Source of the DNA: DATAYF01 sp036272735
GTDB taxonomy: Bacteria; Chloroflexota; Ktedonobacteria; Ktedonobacterales; Ktedonobacteraceae
Direction of reading: 5' to 3'
NCBI GenBank assembly: GCA_036272735.1
Contig: DATAYF010000787.1
Location: forward strand, 1-11,751
DNA: 11,751 bases
How positions within the stretch are numbered: position 1 is the first letter of the stretch; each line of letters begins with the position of its first letter. Shown here one piece after another: positions 5,904-11,751 of the stretch. The notes beneath the pieces were generated by a model. It searched no databases. It was not told the origin of the DNA and worked only from the letters and a program-made list of their open reading frames with translations. Both the position numbers and the translations under genes were made by a program.

Positions 5904-6817
5904 AAAAAACAGCACAGTTGCGGGAATTGCTGATGCATCCCGAGATGGCCATCGCACCAGGAGCTTACGATGGCATCACTGCACGTCTTGTCGAGCAAGC
6001 TGGTTTTCCGGCTGTCTACATGACTGGTGCGGGAACCTCGGCCTCGAAGGGCTTTCCTGACTATGGCTTGCTTACCATGACGGAAATGGTGGAAAACGCC
6101 GGGATGATGGTGCCCCTGGTCGAGATACCACTGATCGCCGATGCGGATACGGGCTATGGCAACGAACTCAATGTCACCCGCACGATTCGTGCCTTCGAGG
6201 CGCAGGGGGTCGCTGCCATCCATCTGGAAGACCAGGTTTCCCCTAAACGCTGCGGTCACCTAGACGGCAAAGAGGTTGTCTCGCGCACAGAGTTTCTGGC
6301 CAAGATCCGCGCTGCGGTGGCAGCCCGGCGCGATCCTGATTTTCTGATCATTGCTCGTACTGATGCGCGAGCAGTGGCAGGACTGGATGAGGCTATTGCC
6401 CGCGCGAACATCGCCCTTGATGCCGGTGCTGATATGGCTTTTGTGGAGGCCACCCGGACCCTGGAAGAAGTCGCCGCCGTCCCACGCCTGGTCCAGGGAG
6501 CATGTCTGCTCAATGTAGTCCCTGGCGGCAGAACCCCCGCGCTCACCCTGCTCGATGCGCAGCAGATGGGATACAAACTGGTCATTCTTCCTGGCCTGGT
6601 GCTGGGAGCCGTCATTGCCGCCGCAGACCGGGCGTTACAGACGTTGAAAGAAACACATCTGCCACCCGACTCCAGAGAAGGAGCGCCGGTCGAGGTGTTT
6701 CGCCGCTTCGGGGCAGATGAATGGGATCGTCTTCGCACCCGGTTCCAGGCTGCATTCCCAGGTATTGCCTCATCTCATACACCATCGGAGGGAAAAGATG
6801 CCCCACACACTTTTTGA
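5900..6817 (+). CDS. Isocitrate lyase/PEP mutase family lyase (PrpB-like)
   Basis: This is a 305-residue TIM-barrel enzyme. The motifs are APGAYDGITARL (19-30), the magnesium site DADTGYGN (81-88), HLEDQ (108-112), the flexible-loop catalytic signature KRCGH (116-120, Cys118) and IARTDARA (151-158). The KRCGH loop cysteine marks C-C lyases (2-methylisocitrate lyase, 2,3-dimethylmalate lyase and relatives) rather than PEP mutase. Such enzymes cleave a 2-hydroxy acid to pyruvate or glyoxylate plus a dicarboxylate or ketone. AGGAG precedes the start, the gene overlaps tetR by 4 bases and its end overlaps leuC by 20. With LeuCD-like and PrpD-like partners, methylisocitrate or an alkylmalate is the likely substrate, but this is not proven. 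Confidence 0.85.
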   Translation: MKKTAQLRELLMHPEMAIAPGAYDGITARLVEQAGFPAVYMTGAGTSASKGFPDYGLLTMTEMVENAGMMVPLVEIPLIADADTGYGNELNVTRTIRAFEAQGVAAIHLEDQVSPKRCGHLDGKEVVSRTEFLAKIRAAVAARRDPDFLIIARTDARAVAGLDEAIARANIALDAGADMAFVEATRTLEEVAAVPRLVQGACLLNVVPGGRTPALTLLDAQQMGYKLVILPGLVLGAVIAAADRALQTLKETHLPPDSREGAPVEVFRRFGADEWDRLRTRFQAAFPGIASSHTPSEGKDAPHTF

Positions 6818-8195
6818 GAAAATCTGGCAGCGCCATGTGGTGCGCGATCTTGGCAAGGGCTGGGTGCTTCTCCATATCGACCGGCATCTGTTGCACGATC
6901 TCTCCGGTCCTCCCGCTCTGATCGATCTGGAACGGCGCAGACTCGCGGTACGCAATCCCGAACTGGTGTTCGCCACGGCGGATCACGCCGTTTCAACGAC
7001 GCCGGGACGCAGCGGGGGCACCATCGCGCTGGGGGCAAAGTTGCGTGTTGCTTTACAGGCAAAAGCGCGGACGGCTGGTATTCGCTTCTTTGACGTCGGG
7101 GAAGAGGGCCAGGGCATTGTCCATGTTATCGGGCCAGAAATGGGTCTGGTCCAGCCTGGATTGACCCTCATCTGCGGTGATAGCCATACCTGCACTAATG
7201 GCGGCCTGGGCGCCCTCGCTTTCGGGGTCGGCTCATCAGAAAGCGCACACGCTCTGGCAACCCAGACCGTGCGCCAGCACAAACCTGGACAAATGCGCCT
7301 CCGTTTTGAGGGTCAGCCTGGTCAGGGGGTGACCCCCAAAGATCTGATCCTATATGCCATTGGTCGGCTGGGCGCGGCTGCCGCCATCGGCATGGCCATC
7401 GAATATGCGGGATCCACGATTAGCGCGATGGAGGTGGAGCAACGGCTCACGATCTGCAATCACTCGGTCGAGATGGGCGCGAAATATGGACTGATCGCGC
7501 CTGATGACACCACGTTTGCCTACCTGGAGGGGCGGCGCTTCACTCCGCAAGGCGCGTTGTTTGAGGCGGCCGTCGCGGACTGGCGTCGGCTGGTGACCGA
7601 TGAGGATGCGGTCTTTGATCGAGAAGAGGTGATCGATGCTGCTGCGGTTGCACCCACCATTACCTGGGGAACCAGCCCGGAACACGTGATCCCCATTGAC
7701 GGGTTGATCCCCGATCCGGCAGCAGTGAGCAACCGTGCGACGCGAGAAGCGTACCAGGCGGCCCTTGCCTATATGGGGCTCGAACCGGAAAAGCCGCTAG
7801 CTGGAACACCGATTGATTGGATCTTTCTAGGTTCCTGTGCCAACGCACGCCTGTCCGATTTGCGCGAGGCGGCAGAGCTTGCGCGTGGCCGCCATGTCGC
7901 GCCGGGGGTGACGGCCTGGGTGGTTCCTAGCTCCGAGTCGGTCAAGCGCCAGGCCGAGGCCGAGGGACTCGACCGCGTGTTTCGCAAGGCTGGCTTTGCG
8001 TGGCGCGAGTCGGGATGCAGCCTGTGTGTTGCTGCCAACGGCGAGCGCATCCCACCGGGCGCGCGGGTGGTTTCAACCTCGAACCGCAACTTTGTCGGTC
8101 GGCAGGGTCCTGGAGCACGCACCCACCTGGCAAGTCCTGCCATGGCGGTCGCGGCGGCGGTCACTGGCCGCATTACGGATGTACGAAGGATCTAA
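6798..8195 (+). CDS. leuC: 3-isopropylmalate dehydratase large subunit homologue (LeuC-like hydro-lyase)
   Basis: This is a 465-residue protein, the usual length for bacterial LeuC. The start at 6798 follows GGAGG with 6 bases spacing, inside the end of the lyase gene. The three cysteines that hold the [4Fe-4S] cluster are present: Cys347 (LGSCANARL), Cys407 and Cys410 (SGCSLC). Other signatures are LHIDRHLLHD (25-34), ATADHAVST (59-67), CGDSHTCTNGGLGALAFG (126-143) and SNRNFVGRQGPGARTH (428-443). The fold isomerises or hydrates unsaturated di- and tricarboxylic acids together with a small subunit. No leuA or leuB is nearby and the partners are PrpB- and PrpD-like, so a catabolic substrate is more likely than leucine synthesis. 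The symbol names the family only. Confidence 0.88.
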   Translation: MPHTLFEKIWQRHVVRDLGKGWVLLHIDRHLLHDLSGPPALIDLERRRLAVRNPELVFATADHAVSTTPGRSGGTIALGAKLRVALQAKARTAGIRFFDVGEEGQGIVHVIGPEMGLVQPGLTLICGDSHTCTNGGLGALAFGVGSSESAHALATQTVRQHKPGQMRLRFEGQPGQGVTPKDLILYAIGRLGAAAAIGMAIEYAGSTISAMEVEQRLTICNHSVEMGAKYGLIAPDDTTFAYLEGRRFTPQGALFEAAVADWRRLVTDEDAVFDREEVIDAAAVAPTITWGTSPEHVIPIDGLIPDPAAVSNRATREAYQAALAYMGLEPEKPLAGTPIDWIFLGSCANARLSDLREAAELARGRHVAPGVTAWVVPSSESVKRQAEAEGLDRVFRKAGFAWRESGCSLCVAANGERIPPGARVVSTSNRNFVGRQGPGARTHLASPAMAVAAAVTGRITDVRRI

Positions 8196-8197
8196 GT

Positions 8198-8824
8198 ATG
8201 CAACCCTTTACCTACGTGACCGGGCAGGCAGTCCCCTTGATACAGCCCAATATTGATACCGATGTGATCATTCGCATTGAGCGGCTCATCGATCCCTCGC
8301 CTGCCAATCTGAGCGCCCATGCCCTGGAGACCCTGCGCTTTCTGTCCGACGGCTCGGAGAATCCAGACTGCGCGCTGAATCAGCCACGGTTCAAAGGAGC
8401 GCCTATCTTGCTCGCGGGAGCAAACTTCGGGTGCGGCTCCTCACGGGAAGGGGCGGTCTGGGCACTGATGGCGCTGGGCATTCGCTGTATCATCGCCGCC
8501 AGTTTCGGTGACATTTTCTCCAGCAATTGTTTCCAGAATGGCGTCTTACCAGTCGTGCTTCCTGAGAACACTGTGCAGGCGCTGGCAGCAGAGGCGCGAG
8601 CCCTCGACCACCCCATGACTGTTGATCTAGCGCGCCAGCTCGTGATCTCGCCAGCGGGTGAACAGCTCTCGTTCGTGCTCAATCCCGTGCAACGCGAGTC
8701 CCTGCTGGAAGGAGTGGATGCCATCGGCCAAACTCTCAAGAACGAGGCTGAGATTGCAGCCTGGCAGGCCGCAGATGGTGTTGCTCGTCCCTGGGTTTGG
8801 CAACCGGTACGAATCCATGAATGA
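8198..8824 (+). CDS. leuD: 3-isopropylmalate dehydratase small subunit homologue (LeuD-like)
   Basis: This is a 208-residue protein with the swivelling small-subunit fold. ATG 8198 has AGGA 7 bases upstream and lies 2 bases after the leuC stop. Family motifs are NIDTDVII (18-25), GANFGCGSSREGAVWAL (74-90) and ASFGDIFSSNCFQNGVLPVVL (101-121). The segment after NIDTDVII reads RIERL in place of the PKQFL usual in leucine-pathway enzymes. That region helps shape the substrate pocket, so a different substrate is possible. It should form a heterodimer with the preceding LeuC-like subunit; their adjacency supports this. Confidence 0.88.
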   Translation: MQPFTYVTGQAVPLIQPNIDTDVIIRIERLIDPSPANLSAHALETLRFLSDGSENPDCALNQPRFKGAPILLAGANFGCGSSREGAVWALMALGIRCIIAASFGDIFSSNCFQNGVLPVVLPENTVQALAAEARALDHPMTVDLARQLVISPAGEQLSFVLNPVQRESLLEGVDAIGQTLKNEAEIAAWQAADGVARPWVWQPVRIHE

Positions 8825-8845
8825 TGAGACAAGGAGAACAAGACC

Positions 8846-10372
8846 ATGACTGATACACCTCCCTCTCGCGTCCGCCCGGTGACTGATCCGCAGGGGCCAA
8901 CTGGCAGGCTGGCCATCTGGCTCGCCGAGGTGCCCTTCGACCACATACCCGCACTAGTGCGCGAACGAGCCAAGTATTTGCTCCTGGATGGCCTGGGATG
9001 CGCCCTGGTTGGCGCTCAACTTCCCTGGTCACGTACGGCAGTAGAGAGCGTGACGCGTTTTGAGGGACGCGGGGAGAAAACCATCATTGGGTGGGGAAAA
9101 ACCACCAGTGCTCCTGCCGCCGCGCTCTTAAATGGCACCTTTATCCAGGGCTTTGAGCTTGACGATTATCACCCACTCGCGCCGTTGCACAGTGCCTCGT
9201 TGATCCTCCCGGCCTTGCTGGCCTGTGCAGAAGAGATTGGCCGGGTCGAGGGAAAGCAGTTCCTGCGCGCGGCCATTCTCGGATGTGAGATCGGGCCGCG
9301 TGTCGGAATGGCGCTGCATGGAGCACAAATGCTCTCCCGTGGCTGGCATTCTGGCCCCGTTTTTGGAACCTTCGCCAGCGCCGCCGCTGTAGGAGCCCTC
9401 CTGGGCCTCGATCCGGCCGGGTTTGAAGATGCGCTGGGACTGGCTGGCACCCAATCGGCGGGACTGATGGCAGCCCAATATGAGTCGATGGGCAAGCGCA
9501 TGCACCATGGCTTTAGTTCGCGCAATGGCCTGTACGCGGCATTTCTGGCATCTGCTGGGTATACCGGCATCAAACGAGTCTTTGAACGGGAATATGGCGG
9601 CTTTCTCTCTACCTTTGGGGAGGGACACGAGCCCGATGCCAGCCAGATCAATGATGGCTTGGGGAAACGCTGGGAAACCGAGCGGATTGTCGTGAAGCCC
9701 TACGCGGCCCAGGGAGCCTTGCACGCAGCGCTTGACGCGCTGTTTACCCTGTTTGCACAGTATTCCTTCCGACCTGAGGACGTCGCCAGGATCGACATTG
9801 ACCTGTCGAAAGCTGCCTATCACCATGGCTGGTGGCAGGTTGAGCGTCCGCTGACGCCGATTGGAGCGCAAATGAATATCGCCTATAGCGTCGCAGTCGC
9901 GCTCCTGGATGGTGCGGCGATGATCCAGCAGTACACCCCTCAACGCATCGCGCAAGAGGATGTCTGGGAGCTGATTCCAAAAATCACCGCCCGGCATGAG
10001 CCCGAGTTCGATGCCAGCAGGATAACGCAGGGACATACCCGCATGCGCATCACCCTGGCCGATGGGACGCGCCTGGAAACCTTCCAGGCCATGCCACGCA
10101 CCATTCAGCAGCCACTGTCGAATGACAAGATCGTCGCCAAGTTCCGCACATTGACGAGAGAGATCGTCAATGCCGAGCGGCAGGCTCGCATCGAACACCT
10201 GGTCCTGCATATCGAAGAGGAAGTCGATGTCCGGGAACTCTGCCAGGTTCTGGCCTCTCCGGTTGGAGCCGTCTTCGCCGAGGGGGAGAATAAGGATGAG
10301 AGCAAAGCGGGAGGCAAAACAGATGAGCAAACATCTTGTGGGCAGGCTTCTCCGTGGTATCCACGCCGGTGA
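8846..10372 (+). CDS. MmgE/PrpD family protein (2-methylcitrate dehydratase or cis-aconitate decarboxylase type)
   Basis: This is a 508-residue protein; AAGGAG (8831-8836) precedes the start, 21 bases after the leuD stop. Family features are RAKYLLLDGLGCALVG (41-56), NGTFIQGFELDDYHP (96-110), RGWHSGPVFGTFASAAAVGALLGLD (165-189), GKRMHHG (216-222) and KPYAAQGALHAALDAL (284-299). The helical domain and the C-terminal alpha/beta domain are both present. Members dehydrate 2-methylcitrate, decarboxylate cis-aconitate or isomerise related acids, and the residues alone do not decide which. The last 40 or so residues are charged and low in complexity (AEGENKDESKAGGKTDEQ), and the final 50 bases overlap the next gene, so the C-terminus may be an extension. 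Confidence 0.85.
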   Translation: MTDTPPSRVRPVTDPQGPTGRLAIWLAEVPFDHIPALVRERAKYLLLDGLGCALVGAQLPWSRTAVESVTRFEGRGEKTIIGWGKTTSAPAAALLNGTFIQGFELDDYHPLAPLHSASLILPALLACAEEIGRVEGKQFLRAAILGCEIGPRVGMALHGAQMLSRGWHSGPVFGTFASAAAVGALLGLDPAGFEDALGLAGTQSAGLMAAQYESMGKRMHHGFSSRNGLYAAFLASAGYTGIKRVFEREYGGFLSTFGEGHEPDASQINDGLGKRWETERIVVKPYAAQGALHAALDALFTLFAQYSFRPEDVARIDIDLSKAAYHHGWWQVERPLTPIGAQMNIAYSVAVALLDGAAMIQQYTPQRIAQEDVWELIPKITARHEPEFDASRITQGHTRMRITLADGTRLETFQAMPRTIQQPLSNDKIVAKFRTLTREIVNAERQARIEHLVLHIEEEVDVRELCQVLASPVGAVFAEGENKDESKAGGKTDEQTSCGQASPWYPRR

Positions 10373-10892
10373 AAAGGATCTGGCGTGGAATCACCCGGCA
10401 GTCAGTTCCAGCCCCACGTCAATAGTGCTGACCAGTCCGGCGTTCGCGCCAGGCACAGCAATCCCTGCCCGCTATGCAGGCAAAGGAGTGGGACAAAATA
10501 TCTCTCCCCCACTCGCTTGGGAGCATGTTCCCAAAGGTGCAGTCGAACTGATCCTGGTCATGGAAGATCCTGATGTGCCGTTCCCCCACCCATTTGTGCA
10601 TCTTATCGCAACGGGCATCCCACCACAGTTTCCAGGATTGCCAGAGGGCGCATTGTCTGGAGACATCGCCTCCTTGCCCATCCAGTTCGGTCGTGGTTCT
10701 TTCAACCGGATGGGCTATGCTGGCCCCCGAGCGTTGCCTGGCCATGGGCCTCACCGCTACCTGTTTGAACTGTTTGCGCTGGGTTGCCGTCTGAATTTTC
10801 CAGCGCCGCCGACACGTGCACAACTCTTGTCAGCCTTCCATAGCACAGTGATTGGTCGGGGGCAACTGGAAGGGATCTTCGAGCAACTGTGA
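10323..10892 (+). CDS. YbhB/YbcL-family phosphatidylethanolamine-binding-like protein
   Basis: This is a 189-residue protein. The start at 10323 is supported by GGGAGG (10309-10314), 8 bases upstream, and lies inside the end of the mmgE/prpD-like gene with a 50-base overlap in another frame. PEBP signatures are SPPLAWEHVPKGAVELILVMEDPD (61-84, with DPDVP at 82-86) and GYAGPRALPGHGPHRYLFELFAL (131-153), which together form the anion-binding site. No signal peptide is seen. The role of bacterial YbhB proteins is poorly known; they bind small anionic ligands in the crystal structures I recall. Tight coupling to the operon suggests a link to the pathway, perhaps substrate binding or an unrecognised enzymatic step. 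Confidence 0.85.
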   Translation: MSKHLVGRLLRGIHAGEKDLAWNHPAVSSSPTSIVLTSPAFAPGTAIPARYAGKGVGQNISPPLAWEHVPKGAVELILVMEDPDVPFPHPFVHLIATGIPPQFPGLPEGALSGDIASLPIQFGRGSFNRMGYAGPRALPGHGPHRYLFELFALGCRLNFPAPPTRAQLLSAFHSTVIGRGQLEGIFEQL

Positions 10893-11089
10893 CGACTCAG
10901 ACGATCACGGGAAAGATGGATGGGGCGACGGATGGGTGAGCCTGGCTCTCGCGCTCGCCACCATGAGCCTCGTCTGCTATCTCACTGTCACCCGCAGCGA
11001 TATGAAGGACACAGAACGCCTGCTTCCTTCATTCCTTTCTCGCCAGGCCCGAACTGGAGAAGGCATGGGTCGAAGAAAGGAGAGCATTC

Positions 11090-11308
11090 ATGAAAGCATA
11101 CTCACAAGGTGTGCGCGAACGAGTTTTGCGGGCCGTGGATATGGGCCGCCCGAGAACTGAGATTGTGCAGTTCTTTGGTGTGTCTCCGGCAACCCTCAAG
11201 CGGTATATCAAGCAACAACGAGAGAAAGGTCATGTGCGCCCCAAAGCGATCCCTGGTCGCCCCTCAAAGAAACGGGCACAGGTGGAAGTTGGTGTGCTGC
11301 CTCAATGA
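11090..11308 (+). pseudogene. IS630-type transposase, N-terminal helix-turn-helix fragment
   Basis: The 72-residue frame begins MKAYSQGVRERVLRAVDMG and contains a helix-turn-helix (RTEIVQFFGVSPATLKRYIKQQ), followed by PKAIPGRPSKK. This is the standard N-terminus of IS630-family transposases. AGGAG lies 7 bases before the ATG. The DDE catalytic domain is absent: after GVLPQ the frame hits TGA at 11306-11308, and the 25-bp repeat starts at 11307. The element was cut there by insertion or recombination. No terminal repeat of the left end was identified upstream. Confidence 0.75.
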
Positions 11309-11532
11309 AAGCTCAATCGTTGAGCACCCCGCTGTATGGAGCTAGTCCGAGGCGAGAAGTGCTAGGGACCAAGTGGATGTATCTGCTCGTCAAAGCACCT
11401 AAGGGACAGGCAAGTGGGCGAGCCATCCTGGAGTTGGAGGCAGATGTTCTGGTACGAGGGGTTCGCCTACCTGTGACCTTCTGGCGCCGCCAGGAACAAG
11501 ACGCGCAACTCACGGTCTCTTTGTGGGGCTAA
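11305..11532 (+). CDS. Hypothetical ORF of unknown family
   Basis: The frame runs 75 codons from ATG 11305 to TAA. The first 20 or so residues are encoded by the 25-bp repeat and its flank, so a true start further in (for example ATG 11377, giving MYLLVKAPKGQASGRAILEL) is as likely. The remainder includes DVLVRGVRLPVTFWRRQEQD. The composition looks protein-like, but I recognise no family, and it may be a fragment. No strong Shine-Dalgarno sequence is seen at either start. Confidence 0.3.
   Translation: MKAQSLSTPLYGASPRREVLGTKWMYLLVKAPKGQASGRAILELEADVLVRGVRLPVTFWRRQEQDAQLTVSLWG
11307..11331. repeat. 25-bp repeat, right copy (inverted relative to 5022-5046)
   Basis: This is the exact reverse complement of 5022-5046, containing the hairpin GCTCAA-TCG-TTGAGC. 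It begins where the IS630 transposase fragment ends and precedes a small ORF. Together the two copies bracket 6.3 kb with the metabolic operon. Confidence 0.6.
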
Positions 11533-11563
11533 CGTGCTTCTGTTGGATCACCGCCTTTTGAAC

Positions 11564-11593
11564 CTGGCAGGCTACTCCCCACGAGCTTGCCAG
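11564..11593 (+). terminator. Possible terminator hairpin after the hypothetical ORF
   Basis: CTGGCAGGCT (11564-11573) pairs with AGCTTGCCAG (11584-11593) with one mismatch around a 10-base loop. It is followed by AATCTTCTCTTTTG, a broken T tract. It lies 32 bases after the ORF stop. It could be a weak intrinsic terminator or a mobile-element hairpin. Confidence 0.35.
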
Positions 11594-11751
11594 AATCTTC
11601 TCTTTTGAAGCTTCGATAGGGAGGGAGCACCCGTTCCCGCCAGCGCATGCTGCAAGAAGAGGGAAAGGTGAGTACGGCTATAAAAGCGGATGTATCTTAA
11701 TGCTGAAGCAGGTGTATGATGGAACTTACTTTCCGATCAGAGGCTGCACTC
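11594..11751. other. Right-edge stretch with a possible gene start, not resolved
   Basis: No complete gene is present. Two start codons near the edge open frames that run off the window: ATG 11700 (MLKQVYDGTYFPIRGCT) and ATG 11716 (MMELTFRSEAAL). Neither has enough sequence or a clear ribosome binding site to choose between them. Confidence 0.25.

Noticed and set aside
10893..11089. Possible small membrane peptide (SLALALATMSLVCYLTV)
   Set aside because: There is no suitable start codon with a ribosome binding site, and the frame continues into the IS630 fragment out of frame; treated as a non-coding gap after the operon.
1..11751. CRISPR arrays, tRNA or rRNA genes
   Set aside because: No regularly spaced direct repeats, cloverleaf-like segments or conserved rRNA strings were seen on either strand.

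Overview
The window looks like an accessory region of a free-living bacterium with a large, repeat-rich genome. The gene set is a multi-PAS histidine kinase, a GIY-YIG protein, MarR and TetR regulators, IS200/IS605 and IS630 remnants and small non-autonomous elements. I would guess a Ktedonobacteria-like member of the Chloroflexota. This rests on general resemblance only; no rRNA or marker gene is present.

Left part (1-2100). The 5' end of a tnpB (IS200/IS605 OrfB) runs off the left edge on the minus strand. It is followed by about 600 bp without a gene that is packed with mobile-element debris: two hairpins of IS200/IS605-end type, then a small TA-bounded element (414-681) whose right terminal repeat was split by a second small element (531-663) with ISL3-like ends and a target duplication. 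Next, on the minus strand, come an LUD-domain (LutC-like) gene and upstream of it a MarR regulator. The marR promoter carries a palindrome on its -10, and the LUD leader carries three perfect palindromes spaced exactly 31.5 bp centre to centre.

Middle (2150-5050). A decayed PAS/histidine kinase gene on the plus strand has in-frame stops, frameshifts and no ATPase domain. It meets, tail to tail, the 3'-truncated end of a minus-strand GIY-YIG gene at about 4050. The GIY-YIG leader has an attenuator-like hairpin with a T tract right next to the Shine-Dalgarno sequence.

Right part (5240-10892). A tight plus-strand operon encodes a TetR regulator, an isocitrate lyase/PEP mutase family lyase (PrpB-like), LeuC-like and LeuD-like hydro-lyase subunits, an MmgE/PrpD protein and a YbhB/PEBP protein. 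Starts and stops overlap or lie close together throughout. The enzyme set fits dehydration, rehydration and retro-aldol cleavage of a branched di- or tricarboxylic acid, such as 2-methylcitrate to pyruvate and succinate without a local synthase, or an alkylmalate/alkylmaleate variant. The substrate cannot be read from the sequence.

Right edge. An IS630-type transposase N-terminus (11090-11308) stops within a few bases of a 25-bp sequence (11307-11331) that is the exact reverse complement of 5022-5046, so this inverted repeat brackets the whole metabolic operon. A small unrecognised ORF and an intergenic stretch close the window.
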